From contig QIAA01000050.1 in NCBI GenBank assembly GCA_003224905.1, forward strand, positions 1 through 64,000: DNA of 64,000 bases, read 5' to 3'. The stretch comes from Acidobacteriota bacterium. GTDB lineage: Bacteria; Acidobacteriota; Terriglobia; Terriglobales; Acidobacteriaceae. Each line of letters starts with the position of its first letter. Position 1 is the first letter of the stretch. The position numbers and the translations under genes were made by a program. The notes under the pieces are model-generated. The model saw nothing but the letters and a program-made list of their open reading frames with translations. It had not been told where the DNA came from and did no database searches. Shown here one piece after another: positions 35,176-45,675 of the stretch.

Positions 35176-36540
35176 ATGCGCGGTCTAAAGGGGACCCTTC
35201 TTATCGTCGGCGTCATGCTCCTGGCCACTTCCGGGACTGGCGTCGGACAGAGCGTTTGGCAAAAAATCAAGAAGTCCGCTAAGGATGCGGCTTCGAACAC
35301 AGCACAGCAAGGTGGTCAAGCGGCGCAAACCGGCGTGCAACAAGGCGCTCAACAGGTGCAGCAGCAAATTCCTGGTGCTGCGCAGGGACAGGGAAACCAG
35401 ATGAACCCGCAGCAGCAGCCCCCGTGCGGTAGTTTGCCCGGCGGAGTCGCCCAAGGTGCTCCCGGTTATGGAGCTCCCCAAGGAGGATACGATGCCAGTG
35501 GCGCAGCGCCAGCAGGTTATGGCAATGCTCCCGCGGGTAACTATGGCAACGTCCAGAATGCCGGATACACCGGCGCTGGCGGTCCGAACTACTCCAGCGG
35601 CTCCTGCGGCCCACAGTGCTTCAACGCCGGACCGTTTGCAGCGGCAGTCAGCCAGACGACGCTCAGTCAGGAGGGCGGCTATCACATCATCCGCATGAAC
35701 ATGCAGTTCCGCAACAACACCAACCAGCCGCTCATGATCGCCTACCACGATGGATCCAGCGTTATGGTTGATAACTTCGGAAGCACCTACAACATTCCAG
35801 GTGCTTTTGGGCAGCCGGTCATCCAAGGCATGGGAATTGATCGAGGCAACCAGACGGACTCTCAGTTCACGCTGGGCCCCGGCCAGACTGGCAACGTTCT
35901 GGTCACCATGGCTCGCGCCAGGAACAATCAGAGCGCGGTCGGCACCGGCTACACGTATAACCTTTCGATTGATGAACTGCAGGCGCAGAACGGTGCCGAC
36001 GCCGCGCTCGTGCGGCAATACAACCTGAATTTCCCCAGCATCACTCCGGGTGCAAGCAATGTTGGACTCCCCGCGGGAGGGGCTGCGCCGACGACCAATG
36101 TTGCCGGAGGAGGCAAGGGTAAGCGGGGAGCAGCGCCAACTGCTGGTGCTCCTGCTGGAGCGGTCGCAGGAGTTCCGGCCCAAGGGGTGATGACTAATGG
36201 TGCTGCGATGCCAGTCGCCGGCGCCGTTGCTCAGCCTGGCGTTGTCAATGCGGCGAGCAGGACCGCAGCTATACCGGCGGCCAGCGCCCGCGTTGGAGCA
36301 GTTCCGGGTCAAGCTCAGCCCACTGGTATCGCTGCTGGAGGTAAGGGCGCTGCTATAGGTGCTGCTGCCAATCCACGTGTTGCGGCCGCGCCTGCTCAGA
36401 ATGCAGTAGTGAACGCCGGCTTGAAAACGGCTGCGGTGCCCGCCAGACCAGCAGCTGCCCCTGCGGCGAAGCCTAACGCGGCGAAGCCTAATGCCAAGAC
36501 GCAGCAGCAACAGAATCAGCAGAATCAGCCTACCAAATAG
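35176..36540 (+). CDS. Large secreted Ala/Gln/Gly-rich protein
   Basis: A 454-residue exported protein: signal peptide (LLIVGVMLLATSGTGVGQS), a Gln/Ala-rich helix-like stretch (about 25-75), a Gly/Tyr/Asn/Pro-rich segment (about 85-140), a folded central domain (about 150-292; starts CGPQCFNAGPFAAAV, includes FRNNTNQPLMIAYHDGSS), and a low-complexity Ala/Pro/Val tail ending with polyGln (about 300-454). The central domain looks like an immunoglobulin-like or beta-sandwich fold. It may be a surface or adhesive protein. Its strand-compositional bias creates long spurious antisense frames. Confidence 0.7.
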   Translation: MRGLKGTLLIVGVMLLATSGTGVGQSVWQKIKKSAKDAASNTAQQGGQAAQTGVQQGAQQVQQQIPGAAQGQGNQMNPQQQPPCGSLPGGVAQGAPGYGAPQGGYDASGAAPAGYGNAPAGNYGNVQNAGYTGAGGPNYSSGSCGPQCFNAGPFAAAVSQTTLSQEGGYHIIRMNMQFRNNTNQPLMIAYHDGSSVMVDNFGSTYNIPGAFGQPVIQGMGIDRGNQTDSQFTLGPGQTGNVLVTMARARNNQSAVGTGYTYNLSIDELQAQNGADAALVRQYNLNFPSITPGASNVGLPAGGAAPTTNVAGGGKGKRGAAPTAGAPAGAVAGVPAQGVMTNGAAMPVAGAVAQPGVVNAASRTAAIPAASARVGAVPGQAQPTGIAAGGKGAAIGAAANPRVAAAPAQNAVVNAGLKTAAVPARPAAAPAAKPNAAKPNAKTQQQQNQQNQPTK

Positions 36541-36551
36541 GATCCATTGCG

Positions 36552-36580
36552 ACCGGCGTGTGCTCCCAGCACGCGCCGGT
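36552..36580 (+). terminator. Hairpin after the Ala/Gln-rich gene
   Basis: ACCGGCGTGTGCT and AGCACGCGCCGGT pair over 13 bp (one G-T) around a CCC loop, 12 bases after the stop codon. The following TCATTCTTCG is only moderately T-rich, so it may be a weak intrinsic terminator. It also separates that gene from the polysaccharide cluster. Confidence 0.5.
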
Positions 36581-36610
36581 TCATTCTTCGCGTAGACCTA
36601 ACACCCCCAA

Positions 36611-36681
36611 GTACCGTTCTAGTACCTCGGCCCCACTTCGTAAGTACTTCTGATGGGTAACGCTTAGTACATGCTTGGTAC
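36611..36681. promoter_or_regulatory. Phased array of five GTAC sites before the polysaccharide cluster
   Basis: GTAC cores at 36611, 36622, 36644, 36667 and 36678, spaced 11, 22, 23 and 11 bases, so all sites lie on nearly the same face of the helix and are symmetric about the middle one. Context: AAGTACC, TAGTACC, AAGTACTT, TAGTACAT, GGTACTTA. This would be a natural binding platform for a regulator of the cluster that begins at about 36725. Confidence 0.5.
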
Positions 36682-36724
36682 TTATCCGGTTCGTTTCAGC
36701 GAGGACTAATTTGAACCTTTTCTT

Positions 36725-37168
36725 TTGCCTTACTTCGCGGAGAATAGCCGCGAGGCCCGAGGTTTGCGGAGTATCAAAGTTCTGATAGCAAATCGACCGC
36801 GGTTGATGAGAGAGCTGGTGCTCGCCACGATCGCTGATCAACCGGATATCGAGGTGGTCGGCGTACTGGAAGACGAAGCCGCCATTGCCGAAACCGTGGA
36901 GCGCGCTCATCCCGATTTTCTCATCATCGGCCTCGACCGGTCCGAGGAACGTCCGAGAATTTGCGATGTGTTGCTGGATCGTTTTCCCCATATTCGCATT
37001 TTGGCCATGGCTGCGGAGCGCAACAGCACGATTTGTTACTGGGCCGATCGCGAGATTCGCTCCCAGCGTATTGAAAATTCCGAAGCGGGCATCTTGCGCG
37101 CGCTGCGGGGCGGTGAGGGCCCGCTTTCGGCAGTGAATGGCTTCGGGCAGAGCTCTCGAACGAACTGA
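36725..37168 (+). CDS. Receiver-like protein lacking the phospho-acceptor Asp
   Basis: About 147 residues, of which residues 17-100 look like a CheY-type receiver: IKVLIANRPRLMRELVLATI, DIEVVGVLEDEAAIAETVER, PDFLIIGLDRSEERPRICDV and HIRILAMAAE. The acidic phosphorylation position at the end of the third strand (usually LLD) is Gly here (LIIGL), and the two N-terminal acidic residues are also missing (IANRP), so it is probably a pseudo-receiver controlled by binding rather than phosphorylation. No output domain is visible. The start (TTG 36725) is uncertain; another TTG at 36764 is possible. It is the first gene of the cluster and likely regulatory. Confidence 0.6.
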   Translation: MPYFAENSREARGLRSIKVLIANRPRLMRELVLATIADQPDIEVVGVLEDEAAIAETVERAHPDFLIIGLDRSEERPRICDVLLDRFPHIRILAMAAERNSTICYWADREIRSQRIENSEAGILRALRGGEGPLSAVNGFGQSSRTN

Positions 37169-37236
37169 AGTCTTGAGTTTCGGCTTTTTTAGCGTGAAGT
37201 TAGGTCACTAATTCCTGTAAGTGAGGTGGCGAAGCT

Positions 37237-37839
37237 GTGATTCCAGAGAGCAATGAAACTTCGACTGCGGTTCCTGTACCGGTATGTGGGCCACAGACGG
37301 GAAGTTATAGCGACTCGAGCGCGCCACATACGAGTCTCGATACGAATTGGTATGCGGTCTATACCTGCACGCGTCACGAAAAACGGGTAAAGCAACTGCT
37401 CGATGAAAGGCGCATTGATTGCTTTCTGCCGCTGTATCGTAGCGTGCGCCGCTGGAAGGACCGGCGTAAAGAACTGGAACTCGCCCTGTTTCCCGCATAC
37501 GTCTTCGTGCACATCAATTCCAAGGACCGGGTTCGCGTGCTGCAGCTGCCGAGCGTGGTCAGCTTCGTGACGTTTGGCAATAGTCCGGCTGCAATTGCCA
37601 GTAGCGAAATCGAATCGCTGCGCAGCGGCATCGCCAATGGCATGTGCCTGGAGCCGCATCCTTACCTGAAGATCGGCAGAAGGGTACGAATCAAACAGGG
37701 ACCGCTGGCGGGTAGCACCGGCATCCTCCTGCGCAAGAAAGATAAACTGCGCGTGGTCGTGTCCCTTGAAATCATCATGCGTTCTGTAGCGGTGGAGATT
37801 GATTCCTGCGATCTGGAATGGATCCCGCAACCCTGCTGA
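37237..37839 (+). CDS. NusG/RfaH/UpxY-like transcription antiterminator
   Basis: A 200-residue NusG-family protein. The NGN domain starts NWYAVYTCTRHEKRVKQLL and continues CFLPLYRSVRRWKDR and LFPAYVFVHI; the KOW domain is near the C-terminus (GRRVRIKQGPLAGSTGILLR). Specialised NusG paralogues of this kind (RfaH, UpxY, LoaP) travel with RNA polymerase through long polysaccharide operons and prevent early termination. The position right before a gene run of about 19 kb in one direction supports this role. GTG start with GAGGTG upstream. Confidence 0.88.
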   Translation: MIPESNETSTAVPVPVCGPQTGSYSDSSAPHTSLDTNWYAVYTCTRHEKRVKQLLDERRIDCFLPLYRSVRRWKDRRKELELALFPAYVFVHINSKDRVRVLQLPSVVSFVTFGNSPAAIASSEIESLRSGIANGMCLEPHPYLKIGRRVRIKQGPLAGSTGILLRKKDKLRVVVSLEIIMRSVAVEIDSCDLEWIPQPC

Positions 37840-37911
37840 TGGCACACGGCTGGCTTTCTAATCAGCATCGCGAACATCCCTGAATAGATCCTGCATTCGC
37901 GAGTTTTGACC

Positions 37912-40900
37912 ATGCTTCACATTTTTAAAGCCAAGGAATCCGTACCCCTTACCCGAGCTGCCGCATTGTGCTTCTGCACAGCTCTTGCAATGGCGCAAGA
38001 GGTGAGCCCTTCTTCAAACGCGTTGGCCTCACGCCAGAGTCGTGCTCAACAGGAGGCTGCGCAACAGGTCTCGCTGTCTGCGGACAAAATCATCGAAATC
38101 CTCGAAAAGGAACCCGGGTTACTTTTGCAGGTAAAGAAATTGCTGGTGCAAGAAGCCTTTGAACAAGGCCAGCTGGTGGATAGCAAGGATTTGAGCGATC
38201 AGGCGGTATTCCGTTCGCTGCGGGAGGACGAGAAGGGTCGGATCCTGGCGACCCGCGAGATTGAAGCCCGGGGATACATCTCCTTGAAGCCTACGCACGC
38301 GGAGGTTGAGCAGCGAAAACAACGGGAGGCGAGGCCGCGCGAGGATATCAATAACGACCTTCGCAGGTTGGAGGCCAAGTCGAACGGCCAGACAACGTCA
38401 CGAAATGGAGGTGAGCGCGATTGGGAGAAAAATCGGCGTAGTCGGTTTACGCGTTATGCCCACACAGATCTGCAAGTTTGGTCTGCGCCGGCTGGGGCCG
38501 ATTCTGAACCGGAAAATGCCGCTCACGGCGCAGGGAGAACCGGCCAGAAACAATACCAGGACTCATGGGAAGGTATAGCGTCAGGGGTCGGCGGACAGGA
38601 AATTCGACGAGACGAGGCCCCGGCGGTGTCGGACTCGCGCTTCCGTCACCCCTCATCAAAACCAGGATCGGAGCAGCAACTGTCTGCGAAGAACCGCCAC
38701 GGGTTCCCGGCAGAGCTGAACCCTGATATTTCGGAAGATGATCGTCCAGCGATTCTTCGTCGGCCGAATCCGTATTCTAACGTTCCATCGCTCTACGACC
38801 TTTACGCGCAGGTGTCGGCCCGGCCAGCGGTGCTTGAGCGCTTCGGCATGGAAATCTTTCGTAATCCAGTGAGCAATCTGAGACACCTTCCTATGGATCT
38901 GCCGGTGGGGCCTGATTATGTCCTCGGTCCAGGGGACAACTTAGATGTCGCGGTTTGGGGTGGGGTAGCGCGGCGGTTAAAGCGGGTAGTAGACCGCGAA
39001 GGCCGACTGGAGCTGCCGGAAGCCGGCACCATTGAAGTCTCCGGCCATACCCTGGGAGAAACCCAGCGCCTGGTGCAGGCGGCACTGCGGACCCAGTTCC
39101 GTGACGTTCAGACCGACATTTCGCTGGGGCGCTTGCGCACGGTCAGGGTGTACGTGGTGGGCGATGTGGTCAGTCCCGGAGCGTATGACATCAGTTCGCT
39201 TTCCACTGTTCTAAACGCCCTGTACGCCGCGGGGGGGCCAAGTTCTCGCGGCTCACTTCGACATGTTCGCCATCTTCGTGGCGACCGGGTGGTGAATGAA
39301 TTTGATGCCTACGACCTGCTATTGCACGGAATCCGTAACGATCCATCGAGAATTCAATCGGGCGATACAATTCTGGTTCCGCCGACAGGGCCGGAGATCA
39401 CAGTCGAAGGCATGGTTCGCCGCCCAGCAATTTACGAATTGGCGGCAGAAACAACTCTGGCCGAAGTGCTGGAGCTGGCGGGAGGGGTGCTCCCCTCCGC
39501 CGTCCTGCGGCACATGGATGTAGAACGGCTGGTGGCACACGAGAAGCGCACCATGATCCGCCTCGATTTACCGCAAAACAACGATCAGGAGGCGGTCCGC
39601 AGCACCCTGGAAAAATTTCACGTGCAGGATGGAGATCGAGTGAAAATCTCTCCTATCCTTCCGTATGCGGAACAGGCTGTCTATCTCGACGGACATGTGT
39701 TCCATCCGGGAAAATATCCCTTCCGGGAAGGGATGAAAGTCTCCGATCTTGTGCGCTCCTACAGCGACCTGCTTCCCGAGCCGTCGTCGCGCCATGCGGA
39801 AATCATCCGTCTGCAAGCACCCGACTCCATGCCGGCGGTGCTGGCTTTCAATCTCGGCGACGCCATGTCGGGCAAGGGCAACGACCAGGACCTGCTGTTG
39901 AAGCCCTTCGATACGGTCCGCATTTTTGGGCGCTACCATTTTGAAGACCCACCCATCGTTTCAGTTTCCGGAGAAGTGCGCCATCCCGGAGACCACATCA
40001 CCAACGGGGTCACCCATCTGCGCGACGCCGTATATCTCGCAGGTGGCACGAAGCCGGAAGCGGAATTGCAGGATGCGCAAGTGTTTCGCCGTACCAGCGA
40101 CAACAAGCTAAGAGTAATCAGCGTGAATCTCGCTAAGGCGCTGGCTGGAGATTCCAGCAATGACATTTTGCTCGAAGCCAAAGACCGCATTTTTATTCAG
40201 CGCAGCTCTCTGAAGGCCGATCCGGCGGCGGTCGTGATTCAGGGGCAAGTGGAGAAGCCAGGCAAGTACGCTCTAGGCGAGGAGATGTCAGCGACAGACT
40301 TAGTGCGTCTGGCGGGGGGACTCAAGCGGGGCGCGTACACCGAAGTCGCCGATCTTAGCCGCTATCAGGTGGAGAACGGGCAGCAGATCGTGGGCGAGCA
40401 CACTACCGTTCGCATCGCCGCAGCCCTCTCGGGTGAGCCGGATACTGATCTGCGGCTGCGGGATGGCGATGTGCTCACTATCGGAGAACTGGCTGGGTGG
40501 AAAGATGTCGGAGCCACGATCACAGTGAAAGGCGAGGTGGCTCACCCCGGCACATATGGCATACGCGAGGGCGAGCGCTTGAGTTCGATCTTGCAGCGAG
40601 CGGGAGGCTTTCGCGCTGATGCTTATCCCTATGGAGCGATCTTCGAACGACTGCAGGTTCGCGAGCTGGAAGAACGGAATCACTCCGAACTAGTGCGCCG
40701 CGTTGAAAGCCAGGGAGAAGAATTGAAGTCTGCTCCGGCGAACGATGAAGATCAGAAAATGGCCAAGCAGGCAGCTATCTCGCAATGGCAAGCTGCGATG
40801 CAGAAGCTGCAGAATACGCCGCCCTCCGGGCGCTTGGTAATACACCTCTGGCCGGACGTAAAGCGCTGGGCCAATACCCTGGCAGATCTGGAGATGCGTG

Positions 40901-41265
40901 CCGGCGATGTGCTCTACATTCCCAAGAAGCCGAATATTGTGATGGTGGACGGATCTGTGTACAACCCGACAGCGATCACCTATAAGCCGGGAAAAAATGT
41001 GGGTTGGTATTTACGACAAGCAGGAGGGCCCACGGTCATGGCGAACCGCAGAGCAACTTTTGTGATCCGCGCCGATGGATCAGTGGCCAGCGGTTCGGGT
41101 GGTTTGTTCACGGGCGGAGTGGAAGGCGAAGCTCTGAGCCCGGGAGATATGGTGATCGTTCCCGACAAAGCCTTCAGCGCCAATACTCGCTGGAAAAGCA
41201 CACTACTGGCAGCACAATTAGTCTACGCCGTAGGCGTGGCCCTTCAAGTTGGTCGCAGCTTCTAA
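37912..41265 (+). CDS. Giant polysaccharide export protein with seven SLBB domains
   Basis: A 1117-residue Wza-like export protein, three times the length of typical Wza (about 380). After a signal peptide (AALCFCTALAMAQE) comes a charged region of about 300 residues, then the Poly_export core (about 335, DYVLGPGDNLDVAVWGG). Seven SLBB-type repeats follow, each recognisable by a G-x-V-x-x-P-G/A-x-Y core: GDVVSPGAYDI, GMVRRPAIYEL, GHVFHPGKYPF, GEVRHPGDHIT, GQVEKPGKYAL, GEVAHPGTYGI and GSVYNPTAITY. It probably forms the outer-membrane channel; the stacked SLBB rings could span the whole periplasm, which fits the lack of a separate adaptor-like kinase. Confidence 0.92.
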   Translation: MLHIFKAKESVPLTRAAALCFCTALAMAQEVSPSSNALASRQSRAQQEAAQQVSLSADKIIEILEKEPGLLLQVKKLLVQEAFEQGQLVDSKDLSDQAVFRSLREDEKGRILATREIEARGYISLKPTHAEVEQRKQREARPREDINNDLRRLEAKSNGQTTSRNGGERDWEKNRRSRFTRYAHTDLQVWSAPAGADSEPENAAHGAGRTGQKQYQDSWEGIASGVGGQEIRRDEAPAVSDSRFRHPSSKPGSEQQLSAKNRHGFPAELNPDISEDDRPAILRRPNPYSNVPSLYDLYAQVSARPAVLERFGMEIFRNPVSNLRHLPMDLPVGPDYVLGPGDNLDVAVWGGVARRLKRVVDREGRLELPEAGTIEVSGHTLGETQRLVQAALRTQFRDVQTDISLGRLRTVRVYVVGDVVSPGAYDISSLSTVLNALYAAGGPSSRGSLRHVRHLRGDRVVNEFDAYDLLLHGIRNDPSRIQSGDTILVPPTGPEITVEGMVRRPAIYELAAETTLAEVLELAGGVLPSAVLRHMDVERLVAHEKRTMIRLDLPQNNDQEAVRSTLEKFHVQDGDRVKISPILPYAEQAVYLDGHVFHPGKYPFREGMKVSDLVRSYSDLLPEPSSRHAEIIRLQAPDSMPAVLAFNLGDAMSGKGNDQDLLLKPFDTVRIFGRYHFEDPPIVSVSGEVRHPGDHITNGVTHLRDAVYLAGGTKPEAELQDAQVFRRTSDNKLRVISVNLAKALAGDSSNDILLEAKDRIFIQRSSLKADPAAVVIQGQVEKPGKYALGEEMSATDLVRLAGGLKRGAYTEVADLSRYQVENGQQIVGEHTTVRIAAALSGEPDTDLRLRDGDVLTIGELAGWKDVGATITVKGEVAHPGTYGIREGERLSSILQRAGGFRADAYPYGAIFERLQVRELEERNHSELVRRVESQGEELKSAPANDEDQKMAKQAAISQWQAAMQKLQNTPPSGRLVIHLWPDVKRWANTLADLEMRAGDVLYIPKKPNIVMVDGSVYNPTAITYKPGKNVGWYLRQAGGPTVMANRRATFVIRADGSVASGSGGLFTGGVEGEALSPGDMVIVPDKAFSANTRWKSTLLAAQLVYAVGVALQVGRSF

Positions 41266-41280
41266 GATTCCCCCGTCCCC

Positions 41281-42900
41281 ATGGCCAAGTCACACGCTCT
41301 GCTCCTGGTGTTTTTGCTCGCTCAAATGAACTCTCAGGCGCAGGCTGGGCACGAGAGCCGTGAATCAGATCGAACGCCGGAAAAAATGGCCTCCTCGTAT
41401 GTACCTCTGGACAGTTGGATCTACCCGGCGTTCGAGCGACTGGTGGCTCTGGGATATGTGCAAACCGCCTACCCTGGCCTGCGTCCGTGGACGCGCCTCG
41501 AATGTGCGCGTCTGCTGGAAGAGGCCGGAGAGCAGATCATCGATGGGACGGCCTCGAGAGAAACAGAAGAACTGTATGGCGAACTAGAGCTTGAGTTTTC
41601 CGTTGAGGAGAAGATCTTTGAAGGCGGAGCGAATCGCCAAATACGTGTAGATGCAATCTACACCCGGCTAACGCAAATTGCGGGTTCGCCGCTACGTGAC
41701 GGTTATCACTTCGCCCAAACTATGGTCAACGATTACGGCCGCCCCTATGCCTCCGGCCTTAATTCTGTGACCGGTGTTCGAGCGCATGCTGCGGCTGGGC
41801 CCATGGCGTTCTACTTTTCAGGCGAATATCAGCAAGCCCCGGCCACCCCGCGCCAGCCCGCATCGGTGCTGGAGGCAATGGCTGCGGCCGATGGAACGCC
41901 TTCCCTGGGCCATACGCTTCCCCTGCTTGCAGCAGACGCAAACTCAGTCAACAGATTTCGACTGCTGGATGCTTACGCTAGTTCAAAAGTGCACAGCCTG
42001 CAGTTTTCTTTCGGGCAGCAGAGCCTTTGGCTGGGAGCAACGGAGAGCGGGCCGCTGTTGTTCAGCAATAATGCAGAACCAATGCTAATGCTCCGGGTGG
42101 ACAGCGTTTCCCCGTACAAGATCCCATTTCTCTCCTACGTGCTCGGCCCGGCACGAAGCGAGTTCTTCATCGGCCAGCTATCGGGACAGCGCTGGGTGTT
42201 CTCGCCGCCTCATCTTTATGGACCGGAGATCAATCCGCAGCCCTTCCTCCACGGCACGAAGTTGAGTTTCCGGCCCACTCGCAACCTGGAGTTTGGCATG
42301 GGCTTCACCGCGCAGTTTGGCGGCCCAGGACTGCCCTTTACTTGGCATAACTTCCTGCGCACCTTTCTTGTTCATCGCGCTAATCTGGCAGACAATCCCG
42401 CCAAACGCCTTTCCCAGTTCGATCTGAGCTACCGAATCCCGGGAATGCGCAATCTTCTGACCTTTTATCTCGACTCGATGGTGATCGATGAGTATTCCCC
42501 CCTGGGCTCGAATCGCCCATCGCTGAGTCTAGGAATCTATCTCGCCCATCTTCCCAAGATTTCCCGCATGGATTTTCGCGCGGAGGGAATCACAACCGAT
42601 CTGCCAACAATGCACTTCGTTCCAGGCGCGGTCTACCGTGACGGCCGCTACATCTCCGGCGATACAAACGATGGCATGTTAATGGGCAGCTGGATGGGGC
42701 GAATGGGGCAAGGCGGGCAGGCCTGGGCGACTTACTGGTGCTCCCCGCGAAACACCATCCAGTTTGGTTACCGGCACCAGGAAGTGGACCAGCGATTCAT
42801 CGGCGTGGGTGGCGGGCGGCTGCAAGACTTCAGTTTGCGCACGGACCTGTTGCTGCGCCCGGACCTGAGCCTGGGTGTCTACATTGACAATCCGCCGTGA
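41281..42900 (+). CDS. Capsule assembly Wzi-family outer-membrane protein
   Basis: A 539-residue protein with a short signal peptide (LLLVFLLAQMNSQAQA), the N-terminal helical segment VPLDSWIYPAFERLVALGYV and TRLECARLLEEAGEQI, and a large C-terminal beta-barrel region (about 190-539), including LYGPEINPQPFLHGTKLSFR and FGYRHQEVDQRFI. This is the layout of Wzi, the barrel that anchors capsular polysaccharide to the surface. It starts 15 bases after the export gene, in the same transcript. Confidence 0.85.
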   Translation: MAKSHALLLVFLLAQMNSQAQAGHESRESDRTPEKMASSYVPLDSWIYPAFERLVALGYVQTAYPGLRPWTRLECARLLEEAGEQIIDGTASRETEELYGELELEFSVEEKIFEGGANRQIRVDAIYTRLTQIAGSPLRDGYHFAQTMVNDYGRPYASGLNSVTGVRAHAAAGPMAFYFSGEYQQAPATPRQPASVLEAMAAADGTPSLGHTLPLLAADANSVNRFRLLDAYASSKVHSLQFSFGQQSLWLGATESGPLLFSNNAEPMLMLRVDSVSPYKIPFLSYVLGPARSEFFIGQLSGQRWVFSPPHLYGPEINPQPFLHGTKLSFRPTRNLEFGMGFTAQFGGPGLPFTWHNFLRTFLVHRANLADNPAKRLSQFDLSYRIPGMRNLLTFYLDSMVIDEYSPLGSNRPSLSLGIYLAHLPKISRMDFRAEGITTDLPTMHFVPGAVYRDGRYISGDTNDGMLMGSWMGRMGQGGQAWATYWCSPRNTIQFGYRHQEVDQRFIGVGGGRLQDFSLRTDLLLRPDLSLGVYIDNPP

Positions 42901-42982
42901 CTACCTCGTTGCAGTTCACCTTTCGACCGAACTGGAAACCAAACTAGTCAGCCGGACCTTCGTCGCGAGTTTCATCGGGAAT

Positions 42983-44347
42983 ATGAGCGATGCCACCGCC
43001 GCCATCCGCGAGCAAGCCCTGGCAGGGACGTTCGATGGAAATCAAGTATCAGGGGCGGACGTATCCAGCCACGCAGATGGCTCCACTGTTGCATCACGGA
43101 TGCGTTTGCTGTGGGATGCGAGACGGTTTCTGTTCCGCATGGCGGTTTCTGGGGTCTTGGCTGGCGCTATGACTGCGCTGCTGATTCCGGCGCGCTATCA
43201 ATCGCAAACTCAGCTTATGGCCTCTGACACGCAGACGGGCCTTGGCCTCGCTTCCCTGATGGCTCTATCGGAAAAGGCAAGCGGGATGGGACTCGCGGGA
43301 GACCTGCTGGGCTTGAAAACCTCCGGGGCGGTATTCATCGCGATTCTGCGCAGCCGCACCGTAAAGGACCGCTTGGTTGAGAGATTCGGCTTGAGAAGGG
43401 CATACGGCAGCAAGAACATGCAGGACGCACGCGGGAAACTTGCCGCAAACACCGACATCTCCGAAGACCGTAAAAGCGGCGTCATCACTCTAGCGGTTAC
43501 CGATCAAAGCCGGGAGAGGGCAACTGCTCTCGCCCAGTCATATGTAGAGGAACTCGATCGCCTAATGGCGCAATTGAATGCCTCGGCAGCGCATCGCGAG
43601 CGGGTGTTTTTGGAGACGCGACTGCGCGCGGTGAAGGAGGAACTGGATACGACCGAGAAAAACTTGAGTGAATTTTCCAGCCAGCATGCCGCTATCGATA
43701 TCAAGGAGCAGGCACGAGCGATGCTTGTTTCGGCCGGAGTCTTGCAGGCACGTCTCGCGAACGCCCAGTCCGAACTCGAAGGGCAGCGGCAAATGTACAG
43801 CGATGGCAATGTACAAGTTCGCGCCAGCAAAGCTAGGGTTCAGGTACTAGAGAAGAAGATCGTTCAACTCGAAGATGGTGACCTAGCCCCGAGCGTGGGC
43901 AAAGACACCACCCTGCGTCCTCCTTCATTGCGAAAACTGCCGTTAGTAGGTCTTACCTATGCCGATCTTTCACGGCAGGGCAAAATCCAAGAAACGATCT
44001 ACGAGTTGTTGACGCAGCAATACGAACTGGCCAAGGTGCAGGAAGCCAAAGAAACTCCCAATATCAAAATCCTCGACAACGCTGAGATTCCGGAGGGCAA
44101 GTCCTTCCCCCCGCGTACTCTTATCAGTTTGCTGGCCGGTTTCCTTGGCCTCGTTTCAGGCACTATCTGGACTTTGTGCCGTGCCAGGTGGAACGAGACG
44201 GATCCCCATAATCCAAGCAAGCGTCTGGCGCAAACTGTGTATGCCGATGTTGCCGCCAGCCTCGGGCCCGTAACTCAGCGCAGCTCGCATGTGCGACATA
44301 TCACCAACCGGGTTTTGAGGTTCAGGCGCCACAGATCAAGTCAATAG
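42983..44347 (+). CDS. Wzz-type chain-length/export co-polymerase
   Basis: About 454 residues with two transmembrane helices (LFRMAVSGVLAGAMTALLIP near residue 50 and TLISLLAGFLGLVSGTIWTL near 415) that flank a periplasmic, largely coiled-coil region (about 180-310). The Wzz motif lies after the first helix (ARYQSQTQLMA), and a proline-rich segment precedes the second helix. No cytoplasmic tyrosine-kinase (Walker) domain follows, so it is a PCP-1/PCP-2b-like protein without kinase. A longer frame from GTG 42875 overlaps the Wzi gene; the ATG at 42983 is preferred. Confidence 0.82.
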   Translation: MSDATAAIREQALAGTFDGNQVSGADVSSHADGSTVASRMRLLWDARRFLFRMAVSGVLAGAMTALLIPARYQSQTQLMASDTQTGLGLASLMALSEKASGMGLAGDLLGLKTSGAVFIAILRSRTVKDRLVERFGLRRAYGSKNMQDARGKLAANTDISEDRKSGVITLAVTDQSRERATALAQSYVEELDRLMAQLNASAAHRERVFLETRLRAVKEELDTTEKNLSEFSSQHAAIDIKEQARAMLVSAGVLQARLANAQSELEGQRQMYSDGNVQVRASKARVQVLEKKIVQLEDGDLAPSVGKDTTLRPPSLRKLPLVGLTYADLSRQGKIQETIYELLTQQYELAKVQEAKETPNIKILDNAEIPEGKSFPPRTLISLLAGFLGLVSGTIWTLCRARWNETDPHNPSKRLAQTVYADVAASLGPVTQRSSHVRHITNRVLRFRRHRSSQ

Positions 44348-44411
44348 CTTTGAGCGCGATCATGCGGCGCTTGCAGATCTCAAACAGCCTTCCATTTCAA
44401 GCACGACATAA

Positions 44412-45638
<1,227 letters not shown>

Positions 45639-45675
45639 TTTCTGCTGCCGGAATTGGCGAACTCCCACACAAGTT

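Noticed and set aside
35185-36510. A 441-codon open frame on the minus strand
   Set aside because: It is antisense to the Ala/Gln-rich secreted protein, rich in Ser and Arg, without domain or ribosome binding site; it arises from codon bias of the real gene.
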